Notes under the pieces: generated by a model | Database searches by the model: none | What the model saw: the letters and a program-made list of their open reading frames with translations, nothing else | Told to the model about the DNA's origin: nothing | Translations under genes and position numbers: made by a program | Source: Planctomycetia bacterium | GTDB taxonomy: Bacteria; Planctomycetota; Phycisphaerae; UBA1845; UTPLA1 | Reading direction: 5' to 3' | Length of the DNA stretch: 64,000 nucleotides | Assembly (NCBI GenBank): GCA_015200345.1 | Contig: CP054187.1 | Span: 3,270,470 to 3,334,469, forward strand | In this document: piece after piece, positions 41,619-49,923 of the stretch | How the letters are laid out: each line of letters opens with the position of its first letter | How positions within the stretch are numbered: position 1 is the stretch's first letter

Positions 41619-43178
41619 TCAGCGGCTTGGGCCGCTCCGCGCGCGGGCGATCAGATCGGTCGTGCTGCGGCCCTCCAGCAGCGGGACGAACACCACGCGG
41701 CCGCCGTGCCTCTCGACGACCTCCTGCCCGGCGACGGGTCTGCCCTGCCAGTCGGCGCCTTTGACCAGCACGTTGGGCACGATGGCTTCGATGAGTGCCT
41801 GCGGCGTCGGCTCGTCGAAGATCACGATGTAATCGACATCCGCCAGCGCCGCCAGCACCGTCGCGCGGTCGGCCTGATTCACGATCGGGCGATCCGGCGC
41901 TTTTTCCAGCGAGCGGACCGATGCGTCGGAGTTGAGTCCGACCACGAGCACGTCGGCATGTTGCTTGGCCGCGGCGAAGGTGGCGACGTGGCCGGGGTGC
42001 AGCAGATCAAAGCAGCCGTTGGTGAAGGCGATGGTCTCGCCGCGTGACCGGCGTCGCGCCAGCTCCGGCTTGAGCTGTTCGAGTGTGCGGACTTTGCCCA
42101 GTTGGCGATGGTGTTCGAGCAGAATCTCGCCGAGGATTTCGTCACGCGCGATCGGCACGCAGCCGAACTTCTCGACCTCCAGTCCGCCGGCGACGTTGGC
42201 GATGGCCACGGCTTCGAGTTGCGTCGCGCCGGCGGCCAGGGCGACGGCCAGCGCGGCCAGCACCTCATCGCCCGCGCCGGTCACGTCGTACACGTCGCGC
42301 GCTCGCGTGGGCACATGCTGGAAGGTTCCGTCGGGGCCGATGAGTGCCGCGCCTTCGGCATCGAGCGTGACGCAGACCGATTCGGTGCGGCAGGCCCTGC
42401 GGATCGCCGCGGCGTGTTCGCGGACGGCATCGATCGATCGCAGCCGAAGCCCGGAGGCCTTCTCGGTTTCGGTGCGATTGGGCGTTATGAGCGTCGCTCC
42501 GGCGTAACGCGAGTAGTCGGTGATGCTGGCCGGATCGATCAGCACAGGGATGCCGCGCTGCTTCGCCAGCGCGATGGCGCGCCGCGCGAGATCGGCCGTC
42601 ACGACGCCCTTGTTGTAGTCCTCGATGCAAAGAACATGACACTCCGCGAGGTGGCGTTCGATGGCGGCGAAGAGTTCGGCCGCGACCGGCGTGCTCAACG
42701 GCGCCGAGGATTCGTCGTCGATTCGAATGAGCTGCTGGCGATGGCGGTGCTGCGCGAGGCCCACGAGGCGCGTCTTGCGCGTGGTCGGTCGCGATGCATC
42801 GGTGACCAGCCCGTCCACCGTCGCCCCGACGCCCGCGAGCAATTCGCGCAAACGCCGGCCGTCGGGATCGTTCCCGGTCACGCCGACGCAAGCCGCATGA
42901 GCGCCCAGCGCTCGAATGTCCGCGACGACCGACCCGGCCCCACCCAGCGCGTCTTCCTGGCGCACCACGCGAAGGACTGGAACGGGGGCCTCGGGGCTGA
43001 TCCGCTCGGCATCGCCGTAGAGATAGCGGTCGATCATGTAATCGCCGAGGACCATCACCCGGGCGCCGGCTGATTTGCCAAGGATTTCACAGAGCCGATC
43101 CCATTGGATCGTGCCGGCCTGGCCTGCGGCCGGGTGGCGTTGAGACTCGGCGACATCACTTGTTGAGGTGCTCGGCAT
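41619..43178 (-). CDS. hldE: Bifunctional heptose 7-phosphate kinase / heptose 1-phosphate adenylyltransferase HldE
   Basis: HldE makes ADP-activated D,D-heptose for the LPS inner core. Residues about 30-345 are a PfkB-type kinase ('MVLGDYMIDRYLYGDAERISPEAPVPV', 'GGAGSVVADIRALG', and 'DVTGAGDEVLAALA' with the catalytic Asp). Residues about 380-519 are a nucleotidyltransferase with 'FTNGCFDLLHPGHV' and 'GLNSDASVRSLE'. The domain order and 519-residue length match fused HldE. An N-terminal 25-residue extension is low-complexity. The start lies 28 bases from the inverted repeat element copy B. Confidence 0.94.
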   Translation of the reverse strand: MPSTSTSDVAESQRHPAAGQAGTIQWDRLCEILGKSAGARVMVLGDYMIDRYLYGDAERISPEAPVPVLRVVRQEDALGGAGSVVADIRALGAHAACVGVTGNDPDGRRLRELLAGVGATVDGLVTDASRPTTRKTRLVGLAQHRHRQQLIRIDDESSAPLSTPVAAELFAAIERHLAECHVLCIEDYNKGVVTADLARRAIALAKQRGIPVLIDPASITDYSRYAGATLITPNRTETEKASGLRLRSIDAVREHAAAIRRACRTESVCVTLDAEGAALIGPDGTFQHVPTRARDVYDVTGAGDEVLAALAVALAAGATQLEAVAIANVAGGLEVEKFGCVPIARDEILGEILLEHHRQLGKVRTLEQLKPELARRRSRGETIAFTNGCFDLLHPGHVATFAAAKQHADVLVVGLNSDASVRSLEKAPDRPIVNQADRATVLAALADVDYIVIFDEPTPQALIEAIVPNVLVKGADWQGRPVAGQEVVERHGGRVVFVPLLEGRSTTDLIARARSGPSR

Positions 43179-43205
43179 GGTGGAAGGACACCGTTGGGAA
43201 TGGCA

Positions 43206-43339
43206 ACAAGCTGTTTCAAAACTTCCTCTCCCTTTCAGGGAGAGGGTTGGAGTGAGGGTGAGTCATTTCGTTTGAACCACATTTCCCCCTCACCCCCGAC
43301 CTCTCCCCCAAGGGGGAGAGGAGTTTTGAAAACGGTTCC
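43206..43339 (-). repeat. Structured intergenic repeat element, copy B (inverted relative to copy A)
   Basis: The reverse complement of this segment matches copy A at 32233-32364 almost base for base: ACCG/TTTCAAAA ends, the CCTCTCCCCC-TT-GGGGGAGAGG hairpin, GGTTCAAACGAA in the centre and the CCCTCTCCC…GGGAGAGG hairpin. Differences are mostly compensatory or single-base. It lies between hldE and the ParA-CBM48 gene, about 30 bases upstream of the hldE start. Two nearly identical copies 11 kb apart in opposite orientation imply recent dispersal. Confidence 0.85.
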
Positions 43340-43683
43340 AGGAGGAAAGATGGGCGAATTGCGGCAAATCGTATCGGCTCAAGCAGTTGTGTTCAAGACG
43401 GGTTTGAATCGCGCGACCGCGCTAGAACGGCAACGGAGTCTTGTAGTGTTAAGGTTATTTATGAGCATGGTTTACAGTCGCGACGTTGGATATGAAGGTA
43501 CGCTGGAAGCGGTTCAAAATCGCGTTTACGATGCTGAAAAAGGGAATTCGTCCGATAAACGCTCAAGGGCTGTGAATCGTCCGGCCGAGAAGAGATTATT
43601 GGAAGCGCAGAAATCACCGGTTCCGGTGCGCAGGACGTGCACCTCGGGCCGATTTCGGGTTCTTCAGGTCCAAGGATGGATTT
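43340..43683. other. Intergenic region without a recognisable gene
   Basis: Between repeat copy B and the ParA-CBM48 gene, about 340 bases are less GC-rich than neighbours (for example 'GTTAAGGTTATTTATGAGC' at 43448-43466). It probably holds the promoter of the ParA-like gene, but no convincing -35/-10 pair or hairpin was found. The open frame crossing it shows no coding character. Confidence 0.5.
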
Positions 43684-45057
43684 ATGAGGATCATCGCCGT
43701 CGCCAACCAGAAGGGTGGCTGTGGAAAGACGACAATCATCATCAATCTCGGGGCGTGCCTGGCGCGCGAGGGGTATCGCACGCTGGCGGTGGACCTGGAC
43801 CCGCAGGGTCATTGCGCGCTGGGGCTGGCGGTGCCCGAGGAACAGATTGAGACAAGTGTCGCAGACGCGCTGCTGATTGCGGACGATCAGCCGCCGATGG
43901 ACTTGAGTCGCATCACGTGGCAGATCTCCAGCAATTTTGATCTTGTTCCGTCCAAGACGGACCTGTCGACGCTGGAGCAGCGGCTGGCGGGAGTGCCGAA
44001 TCGCGAGCACCGGCTGCGGCGGCTGCTGGAGCCGGCGGCTGATAAATATGATTTTGTCTTGATCGACAGTCCGCCGACCGTCGGCTTCCTGACGCAGAGC
44101 GCCCTGCACGCCGCCGACGAGATCATCGTTCCCGTGGACACGGGCTATTTCTCCCTGCACGGTCTTTCCAAGCAGCTCGACACGATACGATCGATCCGCG
44201 CGGAGAGCGGTCGAAAGCTGACCGTTCGGATCCTGGCGAATCTGTACGACGTGCGCACGAAGCTCGGCCGGGAGATTCTCGCGGAGCTTCGCAAGCGGCA
44301 TGGCGATGCAATGTATACGAGTTACATCAACTTCAACACGAAGCTGAAGGAGAGCACCAGCCTCGGTCAGCCGATCACGGAATACGATCCGACGAGCGCG
44401 GGGTGCAAGGACTTTCAGCGGCTGGCGAAGGAAGTCGGCTCGATGGGGGCGGGGCCGGCGTTTTCGCTCACGCAGCCGGGCATCGCGACCGCGGCGGTGG
44501 AGCGGATCGACGCGGCGCGCGTCGGATCATCGCAGGAGCGGGTTGCCGTCGGGGCGGGTAACGACGAGGCGGATCGCTCAAGGCTGGCGAAAAGCCCGGT
44601 GGCGGCAGCGGTTGTCAGCGGCAAACCCGATGATGCGCTGCTGAAGCGTGCCGAGGCGCTGGCAGCGGACGCGAATCGTCTGCTCGCTACCTCGCAGACG
44701 CTGCTGGGGCCTTCACGGTCGAATGGCGGCAGCCGCGCGGCCGCTCCGACGCCCGCGGAGACGCAGCGAAAGATTGAATTTATTTATGGACCGCACGCCG
44801 TGGAAGACGGGGTTGTGTTTACGATTCGAGCCGATCGGGCGCTATCGGTGCGGCTGGCAGGCGATTTCAACGATTGGAACCCGGGGCGGACACCGCTCGT
44901 GCCGATGGCCGACGGCACGTTTCAGGTGAAGCTCCCGCTCGCCCCGGGCCGTTACCGCTATCGCTACGTGATCGACGGCCGCTGGGTGAGCGACCCGGGC
45001 AATGCGCACATGGAGCGGAATCCGTACGGCGAGATGGACAGCGTGGTGATGGTGTAG
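43684..45057 (+). CDS. ParA/MinD-type ATPase fused to a C-terminal CBM48/AMPK-type glycogen-binding domain
   Basis: Residues 1-250 are a ParA/Soj-like ATPase: deviant Walker A 'NQKGGCGKTTIII' (10-17), 'LAVDLDPQGHCALGL', Walker B-like 'FVLIDSPPTVGFLTQSAL' and 'TSLGQPITEYDPTSAGCKDFQRLA'. The middle (about 255-360) is Ala/Arg-rich and low-complexity. Residues about 362-457 form a CBM48/AMPK-glycogen-binding-type module: 'GVVFTI', 'VRLAGDFNDWNP', 'GTFQVKLPLAPGRYRYRYVIDGRW' and 'DPGNAHMERNPYGEMDSVV'. The two parts are in one frame with no sign of a frameshift. ParA ATPases position DNA or proteins; CBM48 domains bind alpha-glucans or act as fold modules in signalling proteins. No parB lies beside it. 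An AAGGA site precedes the ATG. Confidence 0.88.
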   Translation: MRIIAVANQKGGCGKTTIIINLGACLAREGYRTLAVDLDPQGHCALGLAVPEEQIETSVADALLIADDQPPMDLSRITWQISSNFDLVPSKTDLSTLEQRLAGVPNREHRLRRLLEPAADKYDFVLIDSPPTVGFLTQSALHAADEIIVPVDTGYFSLHGLSKQLDTIRSIRAESGRKLTVRILANLYDVRTKLGREILAELRKRHGDAMYTSYINFNTKLKESTSLGQPITEYDPTSAGCKDFQRLAKEVGSMGAGPAFSLTQPGIATAAVERIDAARVGSSQERVAVGAGNDEADRSRLAKSPVAAAVVSGKPDDALLKRAEALAADANRLLATSQTLLGPSRSNGGSRAAAPTPAETQRKIEFIYGPHAVEDGVVFTIRADRALSVRLAGDFNDWNPGRTPLVPMADGTFQVKLPLAPGRYRYRYVIDGRWVSDPGNAHMERNPYGEMDSVVMV

Positions 45058-45099
45058 GATGGGCCGCGCGACGGGCGCATCGCAGAATAACGTAGAATA

Positions 45100-45115
45100 T
45101 CGATTTAAAAATCGA
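45100..45115. repeat. Small AT-rich palindrome TCGATTT-AA-AAATCGA
   Basis: This perfect seven-base inverted repeat lies about 45 bases after the ParA-CBM48 gene, in the convergent gap. It could be a weak hairpin at the transcript end or a protein-binding site. Confidence 0.35.
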
Positions 45116-45206
45116 GAAAGGCTCGTTCCGTAGCCGGGGCCGATCGCATTGCGTTGAGCATAGTCCGCAGCCTCCCCGCCCCAAACCCCAGGATCCATCG
45201 CCCGCG

Positions 45207-46022
45207 TCACGCCGTAAGCGTTGCGAGCTTTCGCTTGATTTCATCCGTGACGCGCATCACGGCGTAGCGGCTGTCGCCCTGTTCGCGACCGAGACGGAAG
45301 ACGGGCAGGCCGGCGCGGCGGCATTCATCGACAAATCGGCTGACGCCGTATTCGCTGCGCATGGATTCGAAGTCGTGCCAGAGGATGACCCCTCCGGGGC
45401 GGATCATGCGAAAGGCGTTGAGGCTGTCCTGCCGGACGAACTTGTAGGTGTGCGAACCGTCGACGGTAACGAGATCCATCGTGTCGTAGTAAGGGGTGAA
45501 ATCGAACGAGCCGCTGTCGCCGAGCAGTTGGGTGATGCGCGATTCCCAGTTGGTCCCGCGAAATGCGATGCCCAGTTCCTTGCGTGCGAGTTCGATCAGG
45601 TGCAAATCGCTCACGCCGGCCGGGAGCGTGGCTTCGGGCGGCAGGTCGAGCGTGAAGATGTGGGTCTCGGGCGGGGTGTTCATGGCGAGCAGGGCGGTGG
45701 TGCGACCCTGGCTTGTGCCGATCTCAAAGATGCGTAGCGGTCGCAGCATCGCCGCGATCTGCATCATGAGAAAGTTGTTCTCCATGGCGGCGAAGAGACC
45801 GTTCTCGCCGAGTCGAAGCGTGACGGGCTGCGAATGATCGAGCAGTTCCCAGGGTGTAATGGAGGGGACACGCAGCTTGGCGTGGCTGCGATAGAGTCGA
45901 ACGGTGTCGGCGATGAAGATGGGCAGCCGCCTGGGGTTTCGTAGCGCGAGCATGAAAGCCAGCGGCGACAGGGCGGGCAGTCCCTGGATGAAGTCGCGGA
46001 TGAGAAAGCGAAGCGCGGGCAC
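45207..46022 (-). CDS. Class I SAM-dependent methyltransferase (CmcI/Methyltransf_24-like)
   Basis: The protein has the SAM-binding 'RIFEIGTSQGRTTALLAMN', 'HIFTLDLPPEA', the 'DLVTVDGSHTYKFVRQDSLNAF' core and 'RPGGVILWHDF'. These are typical of Methyltransf_24/cephalosporin-hydroxylase-like enzymes, which modify sugars or lipids in surface-polymer and secondary-metabolite loci. An N-terminal segment of about 90 residues precedes the catalytic fold. The start is uncertain: I chose a GTG at 46022 with GGGAG about 12 bases upstream. The open frame runs to 46364 but crosses AT-richer promoter DNA and the TetR gene region. Confidence 0.75.
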   Translation of the reverse strand: MPALRFLIRDFIQGLPALSPLAFMLALRNPRRLPIFIADTVRLYRSHAKLRVPSITPWELLDHSQPVTLRLGENGLFAAMENNFLMMQIAAMLRPLRIFEIGTSQGRTTALLAMNTPPETHIFTLDLPPEATLPAGVSDLHLIELARKELGIAFRGTNWESRITQLLGDSGSFDFTPYYDTMDLVTVDGSHTYKFVRQDSLNAFRMIRPGGVILWHDFESMRSEYGVSRFVDECRRAGLPVFRLGREQGDSRYAVMRVTDEIKRKLATLTA

Positions 46023-46196
46023 GGCAGGCAGATTACTCCCATGTGCAGAGGCGACCAACCCGTTGCCGGGTGTACCCGCTTCCGCGTTGTGCAACAGCGG
46101 GCTTCGCTCGAACGATCCAACGGACAGGAAGCATAAACGGAACGCCGGAGAGTTGGAATTGACAGGGGGTTCAATCGAACATTTCTGGAAGATGCC

Positions 46197-46225
46197 TTGA
46201 CGGTACCTGTTGTAAGTCTTACACT
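46197..46225 (+). promoter_or_regulatory. Promoter of the TetR-paa region (TTGACG-17-TACACT)
   Basis: TTGACG (46197-46202), a 17-base spacer and TACACT (46220-46225) form a sigma70-like promoter pointing to the TetR gene. The expected start is near 46232. One palindrome lies between the two boxes and another lies just after the start. Confidence 0.65.
46211..46223 (+). promoter_or_regulatory. Operator-like palindrome TGTAAG-T-CTTACA
   Basis: This perfect 13-base inverted repeat lies in the spacer of the TetR-region promoter and overlaps its -10 box, where a bound regulator would block RNA polymerase. It differs from the second palindrome, so it may bind another protein. Confidence 0.45.
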
Positions 46226-46233
46226 TATGCATC

Positions 46234-46247
46234 AACAAGCGCTTGTT
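46234..46247 (+). promoter_or_regulatory. TetR-type operator palindrome AACAAGCGCTTGTT
   Basis: This perfect 14-base palindrome starts about two bases after the predicted transcription start. It fits the AnCAAGnnCTTGnT consensus described for the TetR regulator KstR2 of mycobacteria. It lies upstream of a TetR gene and is probably its autoregulatory site. Whether it also controls the paa genes downstream depends on read-through. Confidence 0.6.
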
Positions 46248-46328
46248 AGGCTTGATGTATGGCTGTGGCCATGCGCACGGATGTGAAGCGAGGCGTCGAG
46301 ATGCGGCGCATGGAGTCAGGATCGCCCG

Positions 46329-46913
46329 ATGTCGCTGGCAATGGATCGCAAGGCAGAGATTCATCGCGTGGCGTGCCGTCTGTTTCGCGAGAAGGGCTTC
46401 GCGGGGACGAGCGTGCGGGAGATCGCCGAGCAGGTCGGGATATTAGGCGGTAGTCTATATTCTCACATCGCCGGCAAGGATGATCTGCTCTGGGAGATTC
46501 TCGCGGCGTCGGCCGAGCGGTTCTTCGCGGCGATTCGACCGATCGTCGAGGCCGATTGGGGTGCAATGCAGAAGCTGCGGGCGGCGATCGTCGCGCACGT
46601 CGGCGTGATCACGTGCGATCTGGACGCGGCGGCGGTATATACGTTTGAGTGGCGGCACCTGCCGGAGGATCGGCGGGCGGCGTTCACGGCGCGGCGTGAT
46701 GAGTACGAGCGTCTGTTTCGCGGTCTGGTTGAGCAGGCGATGCGTGAGCGGTTCATCGGCGCGAGCAGCGCCGCCAGCGCGACGCTGTTCATCCTGTCGG
46801 CGCTGAACTGGGTGTCGGTGTGGTACCGGCCGGACGGGCCGATGAGTGGTGAGGATGTCGGCGCGATGCTCGCGGATTACTTGTTTGAGGGGTTGAAACG
46901 CCGGACGGCGTGA
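46329..46913 (+). CDS. TetR-family transcriptional regulator
   Basis: This 194-residue regulator has the N-terminal helix-turn-helix domain ('[44 protein letters not shown]' region; recognition helix 'GGSLYSHI'). A helical ligand-binding domain follows, with '[31 protein letters not shown]'. The pattern is like TetR proteins that sense acyl-CoA esters, such as PaaR- and KstR2-type regulators. It stands in front of the paaABCD genes with the same orientation and a promoter/operator upstream, so phenylacetyl-CoA or a related CoA ester is a reasonable ligand. The exact start is not supported by a ribosome-binding site. Confidence 0.88.
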   Translation: MSLAMDRKAEIHRVACRLFREKGFAGTSVREIAEQVGILGGSLYSHIAGKDDLLWEILAASAERFFAAIRPIVEADWGAMQKLRAAIVAHVGVITCDLDAAAVYTFEWRHLPEDRRAAFTARRDEYERLFRGLVEQAMRERFIGASSAASATLFILSALNWVSVWYRPDGPMSGEDVGAMLADYLFEGLKRRTA

Positions 46914-46959
46914 AGCAAGCAGGATGGTCCGCACAGCGGGCCCTACGCAGGAGTGTGAG

Positions 46960-47970
46960 ATGGTGAAACTGGCGGATCATGCGGCGGGCTGGGGCGACAA
47001 GCCGGGCGATCCGGGATACGAGGATCGTCTGGCGAAGTTTGAGGCCCGCGTCGCGCGCGGAGACAAGGTCGAACCGGGTGACTGGATGCCGAACGAATAT
47101 CGCCAGCAGCTCATCCGGCTGATTCATGTGCACGCCAACAGCGAGATTTGCGGTGCGTTGCCCGAGGGCACGTGGATTCCGCACGCGCCAACGTTCAAGC
47201 GGAAGCTCGCCCTGTGCGCCAAGGTGCAGGATGAAGTCGGCCACGGGCAGTTGCTTTACCGTGCGGCCGAGACGCTGGGCAAGCCGCGAGAAGAGATGAT
47301 CGACGAACTCATCAGCGGCAAGGCGAAGTATTCAAATGTTTTTCACTATCCCGCCGAGACCTGGGCCGACGTTTGCGTCATCGCCTGGCTGATCGACGCG
47401 GCGGCGATCGTGAATCAGAAGATGATGGCCGATGGGTCGTATGGCCCGTACGGGCGGGCGCTGCGTCGGATTTGTTACGAGGAGGCGTTTCACCTGACGC
47501 ACGGGTATGACATGTGCATCTCGATGGCGACGGGGACGAAGCTCCAGCGTGAGATGCTCCAGGACGCGGTGAATCGCTGGTGGAAGCCGATCATGATGTT
47601 CCACGGGCCAAGCGACAAGGAGAGCACGCACACGGCGCTGCTCATGAAATGGAAGATCAAGCTCAAGACAAATGACGAGCAGCGGCAGGAGTTCCTGCGG
47701 AAGTACCTGCCGAAGATGTTTAATCTCGGGCTGACCGTGCCGGCGGAGTGGGAGTTGCGGTTTGACGAGAAGCGCCGCACGTGGTTGTACAACGAGCCGG
47801 ACTGGGAAGAATTCAAGACCGTGGTGCGCGGCGGCGGACCGGTCAGCGCGCAGCGGCTGGAGACGCGGCGGCTGTCGCACGAGCATGGTCGCTGGGTGCG
47901 GGAGGCGCTGGCGGCGGCCGCGGCGGGAAAGCGCGCACCTCTGCCGCCGACGGCGGTTGGCACGGCCTAG
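46960..47970 (+). CDS. paaA: Phenylacetyl-CoA 1,2-epoxidase subunit PaaA
   Basis: PaaA is the catalytic diiron subunit of the multicomponent oxygenase that epoxidises ring-activated phenylacetyl-CoA. The 336-residue protein has the ferritin-like carboxylate/His motifs '[21 protein letters not shown]' and '[16 protein letters not shown]', and the C-terminal '[21 protein letters not shown]' of the family. The ATG at 46960 has AGGAG six bases upstream; the open frame begins 36 bases earlier without a site. It leads a paaABCD cluster after the TetR gene. Confidence 0.94.
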   Translation: MVKLADHAAGWGDKPGDPGYEDRLAKFEARVARGDKVEPGDWMPNEYRQQLIRLIHVHANSEICGALPEGTWIPHAPTFKRKLALCAKVQDEVGHGQLLYRAAETLGKPREEMIDELISGKAKYSNVFHYPAETWADVCVIAWLIDAAAIVNQKMMADGSYGPYGRALRRICYEEAFHLTHGYDMCISMATGTKLQREMLQDAVNRWWKPIMMFHGPSDKESTHTALLMKWKIKLKTNDEQRQEFLRKYLPKMFNLGLTVPAEWELRFDEKRRTWLYNEPDWEEFKTVVRGGGPVSAQRLETRRLSHEHGRWVREALAAAAAGKRAPLPPTAVGTA

Positions 47971-47980
47971 AGGCAACGAC

Positions 47981-48280
47981 ATGGATACGCAATGGATGGT
48001 CTTTGAGGTGTTTCATCAATCCGCGCGAGGAGAGCCGCACGTGCACGTCGGCTCCGTGCATGCGCCCGATGGTGATGCGGCGCTGATGCTGGCGAAGGAG
48101 CAGTTCGGCCGGCGGCAGGCGTGCGTGAACATCTGGGTCGTGCCGGCCGAGGCGATCGTGGCGACGGCCTACGAAGACGCGGACATCTTCGAGCACGCGA
48201 CGGACAAGAGCTATCGCGAGGCGTTTGGTTACGAGACGACGAAGCGCGCGAAGGCTGCGGGGGACGTGGAGGAGATTTGA
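47981..48280 (+). CDS. paaB: Phenylacetyl-CoA 1,2-epoxidase subunit PaaB
   Basis: This 99-residue PaaB homologue begins 'WMVFEVFHQSARGEPHVHVGSVHAPDGDAALMLAKEQF', the family's conserved opening. 'VNIWVVPAEAI' and 'KSYREAFGYETTKRAK' close it. PaaB bridges PaaAC dimers in the oxygenase complex. It starts ten bases after paaA. The 97 bases between it and paaC hold no gene. Confidence 0.92.
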   Translation: MDTQWMVFEVFHQSARGEPHVHVGSVHAPDGDAALMLAKEQFGRRQACVNIWVVPAEAIVATAYEDADIFEHATDKSYREAFGYETTKRAKAAGDVEEI

Positions 48281-48378
48281 TTGTGCCAAGGCGCTGCCGG
48301 CCGGAGCCGTGGAGTCGTCGGATAGTCGAGGCATCCAATCCAGTTGGCCGGCGAGTTTGTTCGCCGTGAACGAGTGTA

Positions 48379-49236
48379 ATGATGAATATTGCGACAAACG
48401 AACGTGAATTGACCGGCGTCATGAAATCGGCCGTGGCGGATCTGCTTTATCGGCTCGGCGATGATTGCCTGATCCTCGGCCATCGCAATTCGGAGTGGAC
48501 GGGGCTGGGGCCGATTTTGGAGGAAGACATCGCGTTTTCGTCGATGGCGCAGGATCAGATGGGGCAGGCGCAGGCGTTGTACACGCTGCTGCATACGCTG
48601 GGCGAGCCGGAGCCGGATCACCTTGCGTTCTTGCGTGACGCGAAGGATTTTCGCTGCTGCCGGTTTGTGGCGCTGGAGCCGATTGGCGAGGCGGGCGGTT
48701 CGCCGGTGGATCTGCGCAACAACCCGGATCGTGACAAATTGCTGACGCAGGGCGACTGGGCGGTGTCGCTCGTGCGGCAATTCTTGTTCGCCGAGGCGTG
48801 GTCGATACGCCTGGGGGCGCTGTCGGAGGGTTCGTACGAGCCGCTGGCGGCCATGGCGCGGAAGTTCCGCGGTGAAGTGAAGTATCACACGATGCACGGG
48901 CGAATCTGGATCGAGCGATTGGGGCGGGCGGATGCCGAGTCGCGCCGGCGGGTGCAGTCGGCGATCGACCTGCTCTGGGCCGCGGCTCTGGGCATGTTCG
49001 AGCCGACGGAGCACGACGCGGTGCTGGCGAAGTCGGGCATCTGTCCGACGGAGGCCGATGCATGCAGCAAGTGGCAGGTAGATGTCACCGGACTGCTGGC
49101 GGATGCGGGCTTTACGTGGCCGCGCGCGGCCACGCCGATGGTGGGCGGTCGAGCGGGGCGGCACGGACCGGAGCTGCCGCGGCTGCTGGCGTCGATGCAG
49201 AAGGTGTACCGCCTCGCACCGGGGGCGACGTGGTAG
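48379..49236 (+). CDS. paaC: Phenylacetyl-CoA 1,2-epoxidase subunit PaaC
   Basis: PaaC is the structural ferritin-like partner of PaaA. The 285-residue protein shows 'LLYRLGDDCLILGHRNSEWTGLGPILEEDIAFSSMAQDQMGQA' at the N-terminus, 'NPDRDKLLTQGDWAVSLVRQFLF' and 'FRGEVKYHTMHGRIWIERLG'. These are the family blocks. It is followed four bases later by paaD, so the two are coupled. Confidence 0.93.
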   Translation: MMNIATNERELTGVMKSAVADLLYRLGDDCLILGHRNSEWTGLGPILEEDIAFSSMAQDQMGQAQALYTLLHTLGEPEPDHLAFLRDAKDFRCCRFVALEPIGEAGGSPVDLRNNPDRDKLLTQGDWAVSLVRQFLFAEAWSIRLGALSEGSYEPLAAMARKFRGEVKYHTMHGRIWIERLGRADAESRRRVQSAIDLLWAAALGMFEPTEHDAVLAKSGICPTEADACSKWQVDVTGLLADAGFTWPRAATPMVGGRAGRHGPELPRLLASMQKVYRLAPGATW

Positions 49237-49239
49237 GAA

Positions 49240-49755
49240 ATGATGCCCATGCCTGACGCGCCCACAACCAACGAGCGGCTTGAAGCGGTGTGGAACGCCC
49301 TTGCGACCGTCAGCGATCCCGAGATTCCGCCGCTGTCGGTGGTCGATCTCGGCGTGATTCCCGACGTGTTCATGGAAGGCCGCACGGTGGTGGTGCAGAT
49401 GTCGCCGACGTTCGCGGGCTGTCCGGCGCTGGACGTGATGCGGAAGAACATCGCCGAGGCGGTGGGGCTGGCGGGCTTTGACGACGTGCGCGTGGACGTG
49501 GTATACGACCCGCCGTGGACGAGCGACCGAATCAGCGAGGCGGGCCGGGCGAAGCTCAAGGCGTTCGGCCTGTCGCCGCCGGGGAAGAATTGCGGCGGCG
49601 GTCGCGTGACGATGGACTCGCTTTCCCAGGCGACGTGCCCGTTCTGCGATTCGCGCGACACGGCGATGGAGTCAATGTTCGGCCCGACGCTCTGCCGGGC
49701 GATTCACTACTGCAACGCATGCCGGCAGTCGTTCGAGCAGTTCAAGCCGGTGTAG
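49240..49755 (+). CDS. paaD: Iron-sulphur assembly factor-like PaaD
   Basis: PaaD is needed for assembly or maturation of the PaaABC(E) complex. The 171-residue protein has an N-terminal MIP18/DUF59 domain ('ATVSDPEIPPLSVVDLGVI', 'VQMSPTFAGCPALDVMRKN', 'VVYDPPWTSDRIS') and a C-terminal zinc-ribbon-type region ('CPFCDSRDT … CRAIHYCNACRQSFEQFKPV'), the normal PaaD layout. It starts four bases after paaC; three in-frame ATGs (49240, 49243, 49249) are close together. paaE, the reductase, is not next to it. Confidence 0.92.
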   Translation: MMPMPDAPTTNERLEAVWNALATVSDPEIPPLSVVDLGVIPDVFMEGRTVVVQMSPTFAGCPALDVMRKNIAEAVGLAGFDDVRVDVVYDPPWTSDRISEAGRAKLKAFGLSPPGKNCGGGRVTMDSLSQATCPFCDSRDTAMESMFGPTLCRAIHYCNACRQSFEQFKPV

Positions 49756-49923
49756 GTGGCCGTTTGATCCGAGCGTTGATCGTTGGCGTCAGTCGTGCCA
49801 AGGGGGGTCGGCGAAGGAAGTTTGTTGAATCGGCCGGTGATTCGCCGGCGCCGGCCGGGGCAGTGTCGGCATGGCAATGTGTTTGAGTCCTATCGTTATA
49901 CTGGAGGGATTGGAGATCGTACC

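Noticed and set aside
43340..43683. parS site for the ParA-like protein
   Set aside because: No parB neighbour and no TGTTTCACGTGAAACA-like sequence seen.
43194..43850. Open frame of 218 codons spanning repeat copy B and the start of the ParA-like gene
   Set aside because: It crosses the inverted repeat and runs in another frame into the ParA gene. It has no ribosome-binding site and no recognisable domain.
46234..46247. Calling the TetR protein KstR2 itself
   Set aside because: Only the operator consensus resembles KstR2 sites. The regulator sits with paa genes, not steroid genes, so the name would be unsupported.
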